Shown here piece after piece: positions 11,275 through 23,395 of a stretch of 64,000 bases of DNA (the first letter of the stretch is position 1; each line of letters starts with the position of its first letter). Where the stretch lies: positions 124,001-188,000 of the forward strand of contig JAJGQC010000631.1 in NCBI GenBank assembly GCA_021014325.1, in the 5' to 3' direction. This stretch comes from Plazaster borealis. Its lineage: Eukaryota > Echinodermata > Asteroidea > Forcipulatida > Labidiasteridae. The translations under genes and the position numbers were made by a program. The notes beneath the pieces are model-generated. The model was not told the DNA's origin. It was given only the letters and a program-made list of their open reading frames with translations, and ran no database searches.

Positions 11275-11388
11275 AATGCAGTGAAAGCGAGTACGTCTGT
11301 GATTCTGGTCTAGGGTGCTTGGCGAATACTTCTCAGGTTTGCGATGGGTTTAGAGACTGCATTTTCAATGAGGACGAGTTGGGATGCG
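11275..11388 (+). CDS. Receptor exon: LDLa module 2
   Basis: 114 nt, phase 1-1, acceptor AAATCCCACAG, donor GTAAGT. All six LDLa cysteines are present, with CDGFRDCIFNEDELGC carrying the intact acidic calcium site. Same length as module 1. It sits about 90 bases downstream of the 3' end of element H1. Confidence 0.93.
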
Positions 11389-12936
11389 GTAAGTTATTTT
11401 TGGGCAGTTGTTTAATTGTATCCCATTCACACATTTCATCGCATCATATAGAAATCTTTAGGAGGTACATTATATGTTTTAAATGGCTAATCTATTCTGT
11501 ACAATTTCTTGATACATTTATTACTGTTAACATTTTCAGCAAGTTTCAGGACGTACCTGACACGTAATAGTTTCGTAGTTACTCTATTATGCTCTGATTA
11601 GGATGACCGCCGTATCAGTATTTACTTATCAGTATTTACATTTTGCGTTTCCACGAAGTGAAGTATCACTAAATGCCACTTTAAACACGCCGTGTAGGTC
11701 TTCTACGTTTCAACGAAGCTATAGGTAATTACCTTTTTCACCTGGGAAGTGATGTATGCAATGGTTTCCATCGCTCTGTTTGAACGTTTCTTGTTTTCAT
11801 TTTATTTTACTAAGTGACGTCTGTGTTTAGGAATTGTAAAATCATCAACACAGTTGCAATTTTGAAAACACAATTACAGTTTTGTATCAAGGACGAAGTC
11901 AGCTTTACTTAGATGTTAACGTTTTTTTTTTAAATTAGTAAGCAATCTCCGAAAGAGGAGTTTGAACATTAGTTCAACTTCAACTGCGATTTTCTCCAAA
12001 CACGGAAATAGTGCTGTGGTTTACCAAATGTCAGTTCGTGGCGCATTGTAAGATAGACTTGATTTCAAGTTTGAGATCGTGGTTATTCCTCTGAATCAGT
12101 CACGCCCCCCCCCCCCCGCCCACAGATTGGCTATAGCACGCTCTAACTCGCGATCTCAGACTTGACCCCCTTGCTTATACGGGATGTCAATTTATTCACA
12201 AAATTTACATAACAACACTGATACCAGAGAAATGGCCAATCAGGAGGTCACTAATGGCCGCAACTATTACCATATGTTACATTTACTTCAGCATTTTCTG
12301 TTAAATCTCATTATTTGCTCTTTATTTTGCATAGTGCTTCGTACGTATGGAACTCAACATTTATAGCTCAAATAATACAAGATCTTACATTTTTGAAAAC
12401 ACATACTAAATTACCTGATTCTTACTAAAATATTTACCTTGTTACCTATGGTTTGAATGGAATCGTCGAGTAATTTTCCTCCGACGTTTATATTTATTTT
12501 GAATTTAAAAACTAGAATCGATTTGTTTGTTTTTCGAAAGCTGCAAGTTGAATTAAAGAGTAGCGACATAGTTTAATTAGATGTGCGTCAATGTTGTATA
12601 ACTGTACTATATCCCTAGGTATAAACTGTTACATTTGAATATTCATTAATATCGAAGGCTTTTGCGATTCTGACCAATCACAATGTTCCGTCCACTTTTC
12701 AACTAATTCACCATAGGGTGTGTACAAACCATGTAGGGGATAGTCCACAATACTGTACTGGCTATCAGGAAGATAACAATCGCTACCACAGACTTGGAAT
12801 GAAGTCTAAATGTTAGACAGCCATCAAGCCAACAAGCAAGCTGGCAATAAGGCATGCAATGAAATAAGCAAGCATAGGAGCAATCTAAATAGTATTCGAA
12901 CCGTTCACTTTTAGTATCCCATTCTTTCCTAAACAG
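11389..12936 (+). other. Intron without recognisable element
   Basis: AT-rich sequence. A short poly-C run lies near 12105. No coding, RNA or clear repeat signal recognised. Confidence 0.5.
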
Positions 12937-13047
12937 GTACTTGTGATCGTCTGAAATTTCAGTGCGATTCGAATAAATGCATTTCGTTTGAGAAAATATG
13001 CGATGGCCACCTTGACTGCGATGACTATACAGACGAACTCGGCTGTG
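12937..13047 (+). CDS. Receptor exon: LDLa module 3
   Basis: 111 nt, phase 1-1, acceptor TTTCCTAAACAG, donor GTAAGG. Six cysteines; the calcium site reads CDGHLDCDDYTDELGC. It is directly adjacent to LDLa 2 in the protein, the first of two LDLa-LDLa pairs. A 13.2 kb intron follows. Confidence 0.93.
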
Positions 13048-13204
13048 GTAAGGAATTAACAATTTTTCCTCGAAAAACTCTTGGGCCGAATTTCAAAGAG
13101 CTGTAGCTTAAGTATTCTTCTTCTTATTATTTAAGATGTTTTCCTTTATCCATTTTATTATACATCCTATAGAGCCGGATCCAGACCGGATCTGAGGCGC
13201 TAAA

Positions 13205-13600
13205 GGGGGTGTTATTTAATGAACAATATTCTTCGTTATGTTTGGGTTGTTCCGCGGAGTGCTATCTTCTGGACTAGGTTGATGTTAATGTTGCCTGGGA
13301 TACGGTCGATGAATTTATCTAGTCCCCTTTTCACTTGTCCTAGAGGTCCGATGACCACTGGTATTGTCTCAGACTTCATTCCCCACATCCTGTTGATCTC
13401 GATCTCAAGGTCTTTATACTTGGACAGCTTTTCAGTTACTTTCACGGAGGTGTTTCGTTCAAAGGGTATTGATACGTCTATGAGTATACACCTCTGGTCC
13501 TTCTTATCCCTGATGATGATGTCAGGGCCCAATTTGCTTACCGTAAACAAAGAATCGGCGCTTACGGAAGCAGGGAATTCCGCGCTAACGTCAAGCATAA
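13205..13600 (-). pseudogene. Non-LTR retrotransposon fragment: C-terminal region of a reverse transcriptase protein
   Basis: The minus-strand open stretch reads LGPDIIIRDKKDQRCILIDV, KYKDLEIEINRMW and IPVVIGPLGQV. This pattern (PDIVVRDK..LIDVAIP..KYxDLxxExxRMW..VIPVVIGALG) is one I recognise from the region downstream of the RT in many animal non-LTR elements. No RT motif is nearby, so it is a 5'-truncated fossil inside the receptor intron. Confidence 0.65.
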
Positions 13601-13889
13601 TCCACGGGTTAGTGGGGGTATTTCCGCTTGTGCGCGTGCTTAGTCCACGTTACTAGGCATTCTTCGTATACACAGTTAGCGCAGAAATTCGGCGCGTGCC
13701 CTGCAAGCGAAGAATGGTGATCGCAAGCGCAGAATTTGGCGGTAAGCAGAGCCATGAAATTCGGCCCAGATATACTCGCTTTTACTCTTGCCTTGGGCGG
13801 CAATGATAAGGCACTCCAAAAGACAGTACCTGAACTTATTATTATTATTTCATTTTATCACAACATACAAAAGAAAGATCATATTTTTC

Positions 13890-14165
13890 TTTGTGCCGGT
13901 AACTCCTCGAGTCAGGCTACGTCCCGTAGCCTTAGATCTCAAGGGTATTTCTCAGGATCCTTGCTGTTCCCAAAAGCGCCGCCTTCTACCCTCACATTTG
14001 TCCCTATTTCATCTAGATGTTTCCCGATTGCTTTGGGTAGGTGCCAAGTGCTCCAACCACCTCAGGGACTACTTTCACTTTCACCTGCCAAATTTTATGA
14101 AGTTCCCTGGCCAGGTCTTGGTACTTCTGGATCCCGAACAGGCAGTAAGCCATTTTGAAATATGG
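13890..14165 (-). pseudogene. Second fragment of the same RT C-terminal region
   Basis: Minus strand: KYQDLARELHKIWQ followed by KVVPEVVGALGTYPK, the same motif as the neighbouring fragment but of a different subfamily. After a frame break it continues as KHLDEIGTNVRVE-like sequence. Degenerate and non-coding now. Both fragments point the same way, within 1 kb. Confidence 0.55.
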
Positions 14166-14427
14166 TGGACACAATACTATGGCACTAGATTTGGATAAAT
14201 TTGTCTGTACACACCCAAACAATGGAGGTAGAAATAGACTCCATGCCCAAACCAAACAGTGCACATAGCTCTGTGTTGCAGTCACTCTTTATATTTTCCT
14301 TTGTTCTGTACACTTTTAAAAGACCATTACACATGTTTAATGGTAGCATAAATGTCAGTTGGACGGAAACAGAGGTCAAGTCAATCTTATTCTCGGGTTT
14401 TCTTTGTTGATTTGTTACTGATTGAAC

Positions 14428-14489
14428 TAACACGGTCTGCCATTTTGTGGCGTCAAAAATATGGTTCTACAAAATGGCGGACCGTGTTA
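14428..14489. repeat. Short hairpin MITE
   Basis: 21-bp arms, TAACACGGTCTGCCATTTTG and its inverted copy CAAAATGGCGGACCGTGTTA, separated by 20 bases. Outer sequence (TTTCTTT / AAAGAAA-like) may extend the palindrome. Confidence 0.7.
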
Positions 14490-14589
14490 GCTTACGAAGT
14501 AAAAGAAAAACCACACACAATTTCGAGATATATTTGTGGGGATCAGTATAACAAAAATATGCTTACCAGAAAAACAAATTACTAGCTAA

Positions 14590-14865
14590 ATTATTAAGAG
14601 AGCTCGAAATAGGTTTTTGCAAAAGCTAAAACAAGTTATTGCGAAATTGATTCGTGCTGTCAAAATAATTTCTCTCGAAAACATTATGAGCGCTCAAAAT
14701 AGTTTATGTTGTGCGCTCGGAATGAATTATTTTGAGAGCTCGAAATAAATTATTGCAAAAGCTAAACAAACTATTGCAATATCATTTCGTGCTCTAAAAA
14801 TCAGTTCACTCGAAATCATTTTTAACGCTCAAAGTAATTTATTTTGAGTGAACAAAATAATTTCG
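14590..14865. repeat. Word-array repeat related to the 6.7 kb fold-back element
   Basis: Repeated variants of GAGAGCTCGAAATAAATTAT, GCAAAAGCTAAAACAA and AAAATAATTT in both orientations, the same vocabulary as 6734-7101. Clean termini are not evident. Abuts a SINE on its right. Confidence 0.55.
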
Positions 14866-14872
14866 TTAGCAA

Positions 14873-15210
14873 TCACGGGTGGCATGGTTGGCTTGTGCGT
14901 AAAGCGCTTGCCTCTCACCAAGGTGACCCAGGTTCGATACCCGGCCAGGGCCATATGTGAGTTAAGTTGTGCGTTGGTTCTCTGCTTTACCACGAGGGTT
15001 TTCCAGACCATCCGGTTTTCCTCCCTCGGAAAAAAATCAAACACTTTCGATCTCTGGCTGTGCTCCGTGGTCATAATGGGTTGATGTGGCTGGCTGCCAA
15101 AGGCGCCCTTGCATGCCTGCTTCTCGAACACGTTGTAGCCGCGTCCTTCGCAATTCAGCTCTTAGCTGCCAGTAAGGATGATTAGCCCCCCAAATTATTA
15201 TTATTATTAT
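14873..15210 (+). mobile_element. tRNA-derived SINE, second family (copy 1)
   Basis: The head has A-box-like GGCTTGTGCGTAAAGCG and B-box-like GGTTCGATACC. The body includes GTTGTGCGTTGGTTCTCTGC, a segment like GGTGTGGCTGGCTGCCA, and CACGTTGTAGCCGCGTCCTT. It ends in an ATT repeat. A second copy with the same layout is at 22281-22588, which confirms the family. Confidence 0.8.
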
Positions 15211-17677
15211 AAAGAACTCAAAGTATTTCAGTCTGTAGTTGTTATTTGTTTTCATTACATGTCCCTTTATTCACACGAACCGCTGCTTTCCGACATTTTG
15301 ATCAAGTTTTTGCTTGTAAAACGAGTCCGCAGTCTGACGTCACAGTGTTGTTTTGATTACTATGGGCTTAAGGGCTTTTCGTGAAACTCGGCGTCTTTGC
15401 CCAGCGTAACATCGATCAAAGTGTTTGTATACAGTGCCCCTTACATTCTTAAAACTGTCAGGTTAGAAGTCAGAATTGACTCAGTTCCGATCGAGTCCCA
15501 AGGGGCATTTTAAAACCAGTTTCCGGTTCAGCCTGATTCAGGAATGGGTCAGCCTCCTCCCCCAAACCTTGAATCCGGGTAACATTCTGCTTTGGGGGTT
15601 TGTATAGTGTAGGGATAGCAGTTGTCATACTGCAAACAAATAAACAAATAAACAGATACAAAATAAATTATCTTAATACTTCACTCCGAGGGCAGTGGAG
15701 TAATTAGACAATCTCAATTGAACACTATTTTGACCACGTGAGGGCGCTTTTATAAGGAATTGTCTTGCATCACAATTACAGTTTCATCTTATTTTAATTG
15801 CCTGCATGTAGTTTTATAGCATCAACGACGAAATACATTCAAAACTTCAAAACGCGGTCAAAAATACGGCGAATTGGGGGAGGGGCCAGCGGGAACAAAG
15901 CGATATCGGTTTTGATTTTATTTGAAAATAATTTGTATTTGTACTATTATATTTTTTTTTTTACTTGGCCTTATCAATGTACCTAAAACTGATCCCTGCG
16001 GTACGCCGACCTTTAGTGGTTTGGTTGGTGTTATATCCTCCAGCCAGTGAGAAAAAACAGTATAGCCAGAGCCGACGGCAGTTCGACGAAAATCTTACTC
16101 AAATTAAGGCAACAGTCATTGTGTAACCGACTTTTCTTTGATGTTTACGTGAAAAGAGTTTCTGGTGCGTGTGCGAGTTGCCAGTTCTTCTCTTGTGTTT
16201 TTAACTAAATCTGCTTGATCGATTGTTGTACCTACCAGACATGTGTATCTACTGTTAAAAGGGGGAAAGAATTATTAATCTTATTATCTTTGAACTTTTT
16301 TTAATATTCATAACATCATTTTTTTAGTTCAGAAATATACGGTCGTACGGTAGTCATCTAAGTATACGCGCTGATTGGCACACGAGTTCAATCGGTGTAC
16401 AAACAAGGTGGAGGGATTTGCTCAATTTCGAGATTGCGCTCAGTTCAATGTTAGAATGAACAGAATTTTATTATGAATCCCATGTTAATGATTTATTTTA
16501 TACCATTAATTATGGGGCTTGGGGCTACTAATATTAATAAGGTCATACTAGAACCCAGTAACTGGAATGATGTCAAGGAGCTCAGTCATTTCTGTTGGGA
16601 AGCTCAAGCACATAACCGCAGGTGTGTGCAACAGGAGTTCTTGAGAAGTCACTCAGTGGTTCCAAAAACCTCACCTTAATGGTTAATGCAATCAGGACAT
16701 CTGCACCTGTTAGAAGAACAATTTTTATCACCTATACTCCAATACAGTGCACACATTGCTGAGTGTAACATTTGAAAAATACATTTGAGAGATGCATTTT
16801 CAGTTCAATTTATCAATGTTCAGGCAATCCTTTTGCAATATACAATAATTAGCAAAATATTTGTCATGTACATGTACAGAAAATAACTAATTAAACCCTG
16901 CGTGACACCATCAAAAAAATTCACAGTCGGACAGCATCATTGACTCATTGAGTAACAGTTAGATTTTAGCGTGTAACACATTTTTGTTGAGAACCGAATC
17001 ACCTTTAAATCACCCAAAGAATTATATATAGACCCTTTCGACTAAATAAAAACAATTCAAGCAACATTTATTTTAAGATGAGCCCACATGTGTCTCTTTG
17101 TAGAGTTCATACCACTTTACCTTATTAGTACCAATGCTGAGTAATTGCTGTACAATGCCTTTGGGAATTTTGGGAGAGCTGGTCATTGATGGATTTTTTT
17201 TAGTGAAAGAAAACCCTCCCAATGGTAACAAGACAATTGGAATGCTATTTGGCTAGGTGTAAGTGTCGAACTTGGAATGTTTTAGATTTTTTAGAGTACA
17301 AACTTTTTAATTAAAAACTGACACTCAATGAGTGAGCGATGGCATCATGCAGAGTTAACACAATAATAGAAGGTGCATCATATACCTTCATTTTTTAATA
17401 GTGAAACCTATAATATGTACAACTGATTTTACCTTTAGGTTAGACTACACTAACATGGAGCTAAAAATGACAGGTTAGCGATTTGTTTGAAATTAAGAAA
17501 GCAGGTGAAAATGTTTCCGTCTAAAAGAAAAAGTACAGTACCTGTCCAAAATCTAAGAAACCTTAGAAGACGTTCCTCAGGGCATTGCCTTATGTTTTTC
17601 TTCAAGAAGGTAGAGATGCTCTGTTCTTTTCTCAAACTGCAGGATGGATGTCACTTTGTGCGATGTGGGCTTTAGCT
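15211..17677 (+). other. Intron stretch, nothing recognised
   Basis: About 2.5 kb of AT-rich sequence with scattered short open frames. No domain, RNA gene or clear repeat seen. A T-rich tract lies near 15950. Confidence 0.45.
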
Positions 17678-17902
17678 TGCAAAAACTGGGGTGTTAAAAT
17701 TTACACCATGGGTGTTGTCACATATAGATACCGAAGAGAGATTCAAAATTAACATATTAAGGTGTTAAAATAACACCAATGTAATTGTTTTTGCAGAAAA
17801 AAAGTGTTATTTTAACACCCTATGGTGTTAATTTTGATTCTCTCTTCGGTATCTATATGTGACAACACCCATGGTGTCAATTTTAACACCCCAGTTTTTG
17901 CA
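17678..17902. mobile_element. Palindromic MITE (TGCAAAAACTGGGG ends), copy 1
   Basis: 225 bp and almost fully self-complementary: the left half TGCAAAAACTGGGGTGTTAA... is mirrored by ...TTTTAACACCCCAGTTTTTG at the right. TATAGATACCGAAGAGAG in the left arm pairs with CTCTCTTCGGTATCTATA in the right. A diverged copy is at 54313-54516. No coding capacity. Confidence 0.85.
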
Positions 17903-17931
17903 GTTTACAGCTTACCCAGACCCCCCTTTTG

Positions 17932-19446
17932 GTAGTAGTTGTGTCAAATGTTGTTTGAGAGGAACCCGCCAGCATTCTGATATGCATGAAGGATCCTGGA
18001 TCAGTTCTTTATGAGCCACTTCTGACAAGATTGTTTTTAAGTTGTCCTCACGAAAGCAGACTTTCAACTCATGGGAATCCAGCATATCAACAAATAAGTC
18101 ATCTTCACTTAACACTCCGAAAATCTGCAAGAGCTTGCTCGATGATTTTTGTCTCGTGGTCCGGGATAAACAGCAAGAATGTATTAACAAGTTCTTATTC
18201 TTGTGTTTCATGTCCAAAACAATGATTTATGAATGGTTTTGCAAGTTTAATGGGGAAATAGCCCACTGTTTTAAATCCAATAATCATAACTTCAGCAACA
18301 TATTCCCATGGTTCTTTCATGTCATGTCGGGTTACTGGTACTGTTATGATACTTCCAGTTGTACATTTTTTGTTGAATGTTTCCCAGTATTCAGCGAGGG
18401 CGTCTCTGAAGACGCCCCCGTTATCTTCCCCCTTTTCAACAGTACCATTTGGTAGAATCATCTCGATTTCAATAACGGCATCATTCGATGTTATTGTGCC
18501 GTTTTTAACAGCGTTGTTTAGTTCTACAAAAACCTGACCCCGATGGACTTTGATTCTTTGAATTTTGTTTCCTGGTGTTGAGGTAGTCCTCTCGCTGGAG
18601 GAAGGACGAAATTTTGCAGGGTTATCACTGAGGAATTCATATGGGAGAGTGTCATGGAATATTTCTTCATTGACAAGTCCACCTCCAAATAGAACTTCAT
18701 CATCTGAAGACAGTGAAATTGACTCGAGGAAAGGCTCAGAATTGTGTGAAGGTCTAGAAGGTCGTGCGATGTTTGATTGGTCCTCGTCATCAGATGTATC
18801 TCTGGTCTGAGGTGTCTCAGGCGAGCTCGGTGGAACAGCTGAGTTAGTTGTGGTGTTGGAGGATGACTTTGGAACATCTTTTTCTTCTCTACGCTTGGTA
18901 AATATGTAAATTCTCAACATTTTTAACTTCATGAGCTCAAGAAGTTCAAGCAATGTCGTTGATGGATCTAAAATGTTGTCCTGGTGGTCTTTCATTGTAA
19001 CTTTAAACTTTGTTGCTTTTCCTAGTTTTGATTTTCCATTTGGAAAGAGAAATTTTATGGCAATGTCTTTTATCTCTGCCATTGTTTCATCTTTATCGAG
19101 TTTAAGATGTCTTGTTCCACCTCCTCTTTGTTGCCTGTACTGAGAAAAACATTCCCCATTGAAAATTTTCCAACCTATCTCAAAACGGCGTTTCTGTCTA
19201 ACAGCATTTGTATTTCCGGTCAATTTACTACTTCGGTTGTCCTTTGAGTTTCCACCAAAATATTTACGCTTCTTGCCCCGATTTTTGGTCCAATAAACTA
19301 AGGGTTGGCTTACTAATAGCTCCATCCTTTGAACTGACTTCTTTTTTTCTGCTACAATACTGCCGAACTGCTATTCTGTCACCAAGCTTCGGTAAAAAAT
19401 GTTGTAGATCTTTATGAGACATATCAGCTACTGTCACACAGTCAAT
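17932..19446 (-). pseudogene. Broken HECT-domain / G2E3-like protein gene
   Basis: Read on the minus strand in order: a SAM-like start (DCVTVADMSHKDLQHFLP, GDRIAVRQYC) after an acceptor-like TTATTCCTAG; a segment with RRFEIGWKIFNGECFSQYR and GGGTRHLKLDKDETMAEIKD; a Ser/Thr/Asp-rich linker; then EDNGGVFRDALAEYW, CTTGSIITVPVTRHD and KTVGYFPIKLAKPFINHCFG, the N-terminal part of the HECT-like domain of G2E3-type proteins; finally VAHKELIQDPSCISECW near the end. Lesions: a frame change near 19.27 kb, an in-frame stop just before 18195 and a frame change near 18.13 kb. It lies antisense inside a receptor intron with no tie to it. Such genes are often multicopy in aquatic animals; mobilisation is inferred, not shown. 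Confidence 0.65.
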
Positions 19447-20480
19447 CTAGGAATAAAACAAATAAAGGAATTATTTAAAGCTCTGGTAAAAAGAAATACC
19501 ACCAACGGCAACAACAATAAATTTAAAAATATATATATTTTAAATACATTGTAAAATAAGAAAAAAATAAGCATGCTTTTCAAAACAGCCAATCTAAATG
19601 TTGGTAATCACCAATTATTCATAATTGTACAATTTAAGAAAGCACTCTGAGTGATGCCCTCGTCCGAAAGCAACATTTTTTACTCTTTCCCACCATTTAA
19701 TGATAAATTGCTACGTGGCTTTTAAATTAAACTCTTTTAAAACTATTATTTAAATTCAATTTAATGTGCTCAGCAGGCATCTGGTATACACACCTCCTCA
19801 GCAATCATCATCTTTACTCTCTCTTCTGGAATTTTTCTCTACTCGGCAAGAAACTTGAAAAAAAAGCTTCTCAGAAGCTGGTATTTATGCATGTTGAGAT
19901 AAAACATTTAAGTTTTTTTTTTTTTTTTCACAAACATCAAAAAGTAAATGTTCATTATTTTTTTTATTTTTTTTTTAAATAAGATATGTATCACAATTTT
20001 ATATTTTTACAAAATCGACAGCATCCTTTATGCTCGGGTAAACACACACTCTGCTATTAAGTCATGATTTTGACCATTGTAATTCAAAAAAAGTTGCGTT
20101 TATATAGCAGAGGGGTCCAGTGGTGATCCATTTGTGGTTATTCATGATTGCTAGACCAATCACAGTCCACAGCGTAAGCCTATCAAGGGCAAGGTTAAAG
20201 CATACTTTGGCCAATCGGGGCAGAGGTTGGTTGGTCCATGGTAAAACAAAGTCTCTTTGGAGGGAAAATACATAGACAGGTGTAATTCAGTCACAGCTTC
20301 TTGTACAAGCTGGGTTGTTTAACCACCATGGCACCCACCCGGACGGTTTCTGTAGGTTAGGGGCGTTTTTAACTTGATTCGAAGACAGCCAACTCTTAAT
20401 TCACTCATGAGTTTACATGTTTCATTCGTGTTATGGGGTCGGTTAATAATAATAATATTCTTAATACTCAGATGTTTAAA
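19447..20480 (+). other. Intron stretch with T-rich tracts
   Basis: Upstream side of the HECT-like pseudogene. Contains poly-T/AT runs near 19550 and 19915-19980. No earlier exon of the pseudogene or other feature recognised. Confidence 0.4.
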
Positions 20481-20487
20481 GTCTGTA

Positions 20488-20715
20488 AGGTGTCAGTCAC
20501 TACCTCCGATGTACCACATGAAGGTGTGGTGTGCGGTATCTTCCATAACACAAACATGGCTGGCACCCACAGATATTGATCATAATAATATGTTGATCTA
20601 TAATACTGCTGTTAATGTTGTAAGGGGCCAGCTGCCCCCTTCTGATGTACCGCAGAGGTCGGGTTGTGCTGTATCTTCCTTAGTACAGACATGGCTGTCC
20701 GCCGTAGATAAACAG
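20488..20715 (+). repeat. Two tandem ~130 bp copies
   Basis: GTAAGGTGTCAGTCACTACC... is followed about 130 bp later by GTAAGGGGCCAGCTGCCCCC.... Both contain GATGTACC, TATCTTCC and ACATGGCTG at matching spacing. No coding sense in common. Confidence 0.55.
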
Positions 20716-21062
20716 TTTGTCATGCTGACATGTCTGTTATATTTATGGCGGCCTGTTGTTATATTATCATGTGGCAAATCCCAGTCAATACAAAACGGCC
20801 TACGTACGGTATGTAACATAAAATTCTTACCTGGTCTGTATACAGAGACCGGAGTGATTATAACATTACCCTGGATTATAACAATTGTACACACCTACCG
20901 ACAACTCTATCTATTAAGTTCCAATTATAATGTATCTTAAAGATTAGGCCTCTAACAAACTTACCAACACGGTCATCATCAGAACTACTGTCGCGGCCCG
21001 GCTTCGCCATCTTGAAGTAGTTGTTGCTAGTTGATGGTACGCATGCGTGCAGCGCCATATTA

Positions 21063-21310
21063 TGTCTTGGCTAAACCGTGCGAACAAATTACTAATTCGT
21101 TCGAACGGATTATTAAACCTTGGGAACGGATTGATGATTCGTTCGAACGGATTATTAAACCGTGAGAACGGATTACTCATTCGTTCGAACGAATAATTAA
21201 ACCGTGCGAACGGATTATTAATTCGTTCGAACGGATTACTAAACCGTGCGAACGGATTATTAATTCGTTCGAACGGATTACTAAACCGTGCAAACGAATT
21301 AGCCCCTGCA
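21063..21310. repeat. Palindromic word array (ATTCGTTCGAACGGATTA)
   Basis: Alternating units ATTCGTTCGAACGGATTA and AAACCGTGCGAACGGATTA, each partly self-complementary around TTCGAA, about five to six pairs. Distinct sequence but the same design as the word arrays at 1.7, 6.7, 14.6 and 41.7 kb. Confidence 0.75.
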
Positions 21311-21619
21311 TATTTTTCCCCCTCTGTCCCTTCCCGGGCTCCGTAGAATCACAATCTATTGAATTGTGCAGTTCATAATAAATGTGTGTATGAGAGAGAT
21401 TGGCTGTTGCCAGCGTGGTGTTTATATCCCCTTGTGAGAGTTTACCGAGTTCCCTTGACATAAAGATCATCTAAACAAACAAACAAACAAACAATGATGT
21501 ACTCCTCTTTTTGAAACTTTAACTTCGACCATCGACGGTTTAACTACCAATCCATCGAAATTCAAAGTCAAGATTTCAAAATGAGGAGTACAGTGCCGCA
21601 AACCTATGTAGTCCATGCA

Positions 21620-21798
21620 GGGCCCAATTTCATCGAGCTTTAAATCACAAAAAGTAGCTCCGCACAACAAAATTATGCTCACCAGAATAAGGTTACCAGC
21701 CATAATATGCCACACCACTGGTAGACTGGAATTCTGCTTGTTTTTTTCTTAGAAAATTGTTAAGCAATATTTTAGTGTAGCTCTATGAAATTGGGCCC
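21620..21798. mobile_element. MITE with GGGCCCAATTTCAT ends
   Basis: About 179 bp. The left end GGGCCCAATTTCATCGAGCT is mirrored by AGCTCTATGAAATTGGGCCC at the right. A related half-element begins near 21840 (GGGGCCAATTTCATAGGGCT). Confidence 0.7.
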
Positions 21799-21994
21799 AT
21801 TGCATACAGATAGTGCAAAATAGAGTGGCAAGTGGCACCCTTCCACAGGGGCCAATTTCATAGGGCTGATTAACGTAAGCAAATTTTCGTGCTTACCTTA
21901 GCAGAATCGTAAGCGTATTTCACAGGTTAGAAAGAAAATTAGGCGGCCGGCGTGTGCGTTCATCATGTATTTGCATTGCGTCATTCATGTTTTA

Positions 21995-22215
21995 CAGTTA
22001 GAGCACCGGACTCGAGCTCTGGTTTTCGGGCAAGCAGTTAGTGGGTTCAAGTCCCGGTCGTGGCACTTGTCTCCTTTAGCAAGATTATTTACCATATTTT
22101 TTTTGTCCTTCGAATGGGACATTAAACCGTAGGTCCCGTGTGCTAGGGTTGGTAGTGCACGTAAAAGAACACTTATCGTGGACAAGTAGCGGTTAACTCC
22201 GCTGTTTCTGGTTCA
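21995..22215 (+). mobile_element. tRNA-Leu-derived SINE fragment
   Basis: Shares CCGGACTCGAGCTCTGG, GGTTCAAGTCCCGGTCGTGG, CCTTCGAATGGGACATTAAA and GCACGTAAAAGAACAC with the SINE at 10.4 kb, but is diverged and lacks the 3' tail. Confidence 0.75.
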
Positions 22216-22280
22216 CATAGCAAACACCCTTGTTTACAAGTTTCCTCAGGCATGCGAAATTTAGTAATTCAGTTCACTTA

Positions 22281-22588
22281 ATGGGGCATGGGTGGCTATT
22301 GCGTAGCGCTCTTATCTCACCACTGTGGCCCTGGTTGGAATCGCGGCTACAGGCATGTGTGAGTAGAGTTGTGCGTTGGTTCTCTCTTGTGCCACGAGGG
22401 TTTTTTCTCCGGGCCCTGGGGTTTTTCTCCCTCTGTAGTCATAAAGGGTTGGTGTGGCTGGCTGCCAGAGGCGCCCTTCCATGCCTGAGGCTCAACCACG
22501 TTGTAGCCGCGTCCTTCACAACTCAGCTTCTCGGCTGTAAGTAAAGGATGATGAGCCTCCCAAATTAAACTTATTTGTATTATTATCA
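22281..22588 (+). mobile_element. tRNA-derived SINE, second family (copy 2)
   Basis: Aligns along its length with the SINE at 14.9 kb (GTTGTGCGTTGGTTCTCTCT, GGTGTGGCTGGCTGCCAGAG, CACGTTGTAGCCGCGTCCTT) and ends in TATTATTATCA directly next to the 21 bp minisatellite. Confidence 0.8.
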
Positions 22589-23310
22589 ATGGACAATGGA
22601 CAAGGTGACAATGGAGACGGAAAAGGCGAAACGGATGGTGGCAACACTGACGGAGGTGCTGGTGAAAGCATCACCGAAGGAGGTGACGGCAACACCGAAG
22701 GAGGTTACGGCAACACCGAAGGAGATGACAATGGAGACGGAAAAGGCCAAACGGATGGTGGCAACACCGACATAGGTGCTGGTGACGGCAACACCGAAGG
22801 AGATTACGGCAACACCGAAGGAGGTTACGGCAGCACCGAAGGAGGTGACAGCACCACGGAAGGAGGTTACAGCAACACTGAAGGAGGTTACGGCAACACC
22901 AAAGGAGGTTACGGCAAAAATGAAGGAGGTTACGGCACCACGGACGGAGGTTACGGCACCACGGAAGGAGGTTACAGCAACACCGAAGGAGGTTACGGCA
23001 ACACCAAAGGAGACGGCGGCAACACTGAAGGAGGTTACAGCACCACGGAAGGAGGTTACGGCAACACCGAAGGAAATTACGGCAACACCGAAGGAGGATA
23101 CGGCACCACAGACGGGGGTTACGGCACCACGGAAGGAGGTTGTGGCAACACCGAAGGAGGTTACGGCATCACCGAAGGAGGTTACGGCAACACCGAAGGA
23201 GGTTATGGTACCACGGAAGGAGATTACGGCAACACCGAAAGAGATTACAGCACCACAGAACGTTACACCAAGACTGGAGAAGGTGACTGCAACATTGAAG
23301 GAGGTTACCC
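22589..23310 (+). repeat. 21 bp minisatellite (GGAGGTTACGGCAACACCGA-type unit)
   Basis: About 34 near-identical 21-bp units. Because 21 is a multiple of three, two frames stay open: one would read repeated GGYGNTE, the other repeated VTATPKE. There is an ATG near the left edge, but the frame runs into retrotransposon sequence at the right. I see no signal peptide or splice signals, so I treat it as a minisatellite and not a gene. A transcribed Gly-rich protein cannot be excluded. Confidence 0.8.
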
Positions 23311-23395
23311 GAAATATTCATTCGATATTGCCAAAGCTACTGGCCCTAATGGAATCCATGCAATTGTTATGAAAATGTGTGGCCAAGAACTGAGC
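23311..23395 (+). pseudogene. Inverted LINE scrap (RT region)
   Basis: Reads DIAKATGPNGIHAIVMKMC on the + strand, the RT segment (..KATGPDGIPxxVLK..) of CR1/Jockey-like LINEs. It is opposite in direction to the LINE that starts at its right edge, which has the same segment again near 24.3 kb. It looks like a fold-back inversion. Confidence 0.6.

Noticed and set aside
20374..20940. 188-codon open frame
   Set aside because: No recognisable domain, and it spans two tandem non-coding copies; codon pattern and context give no support.
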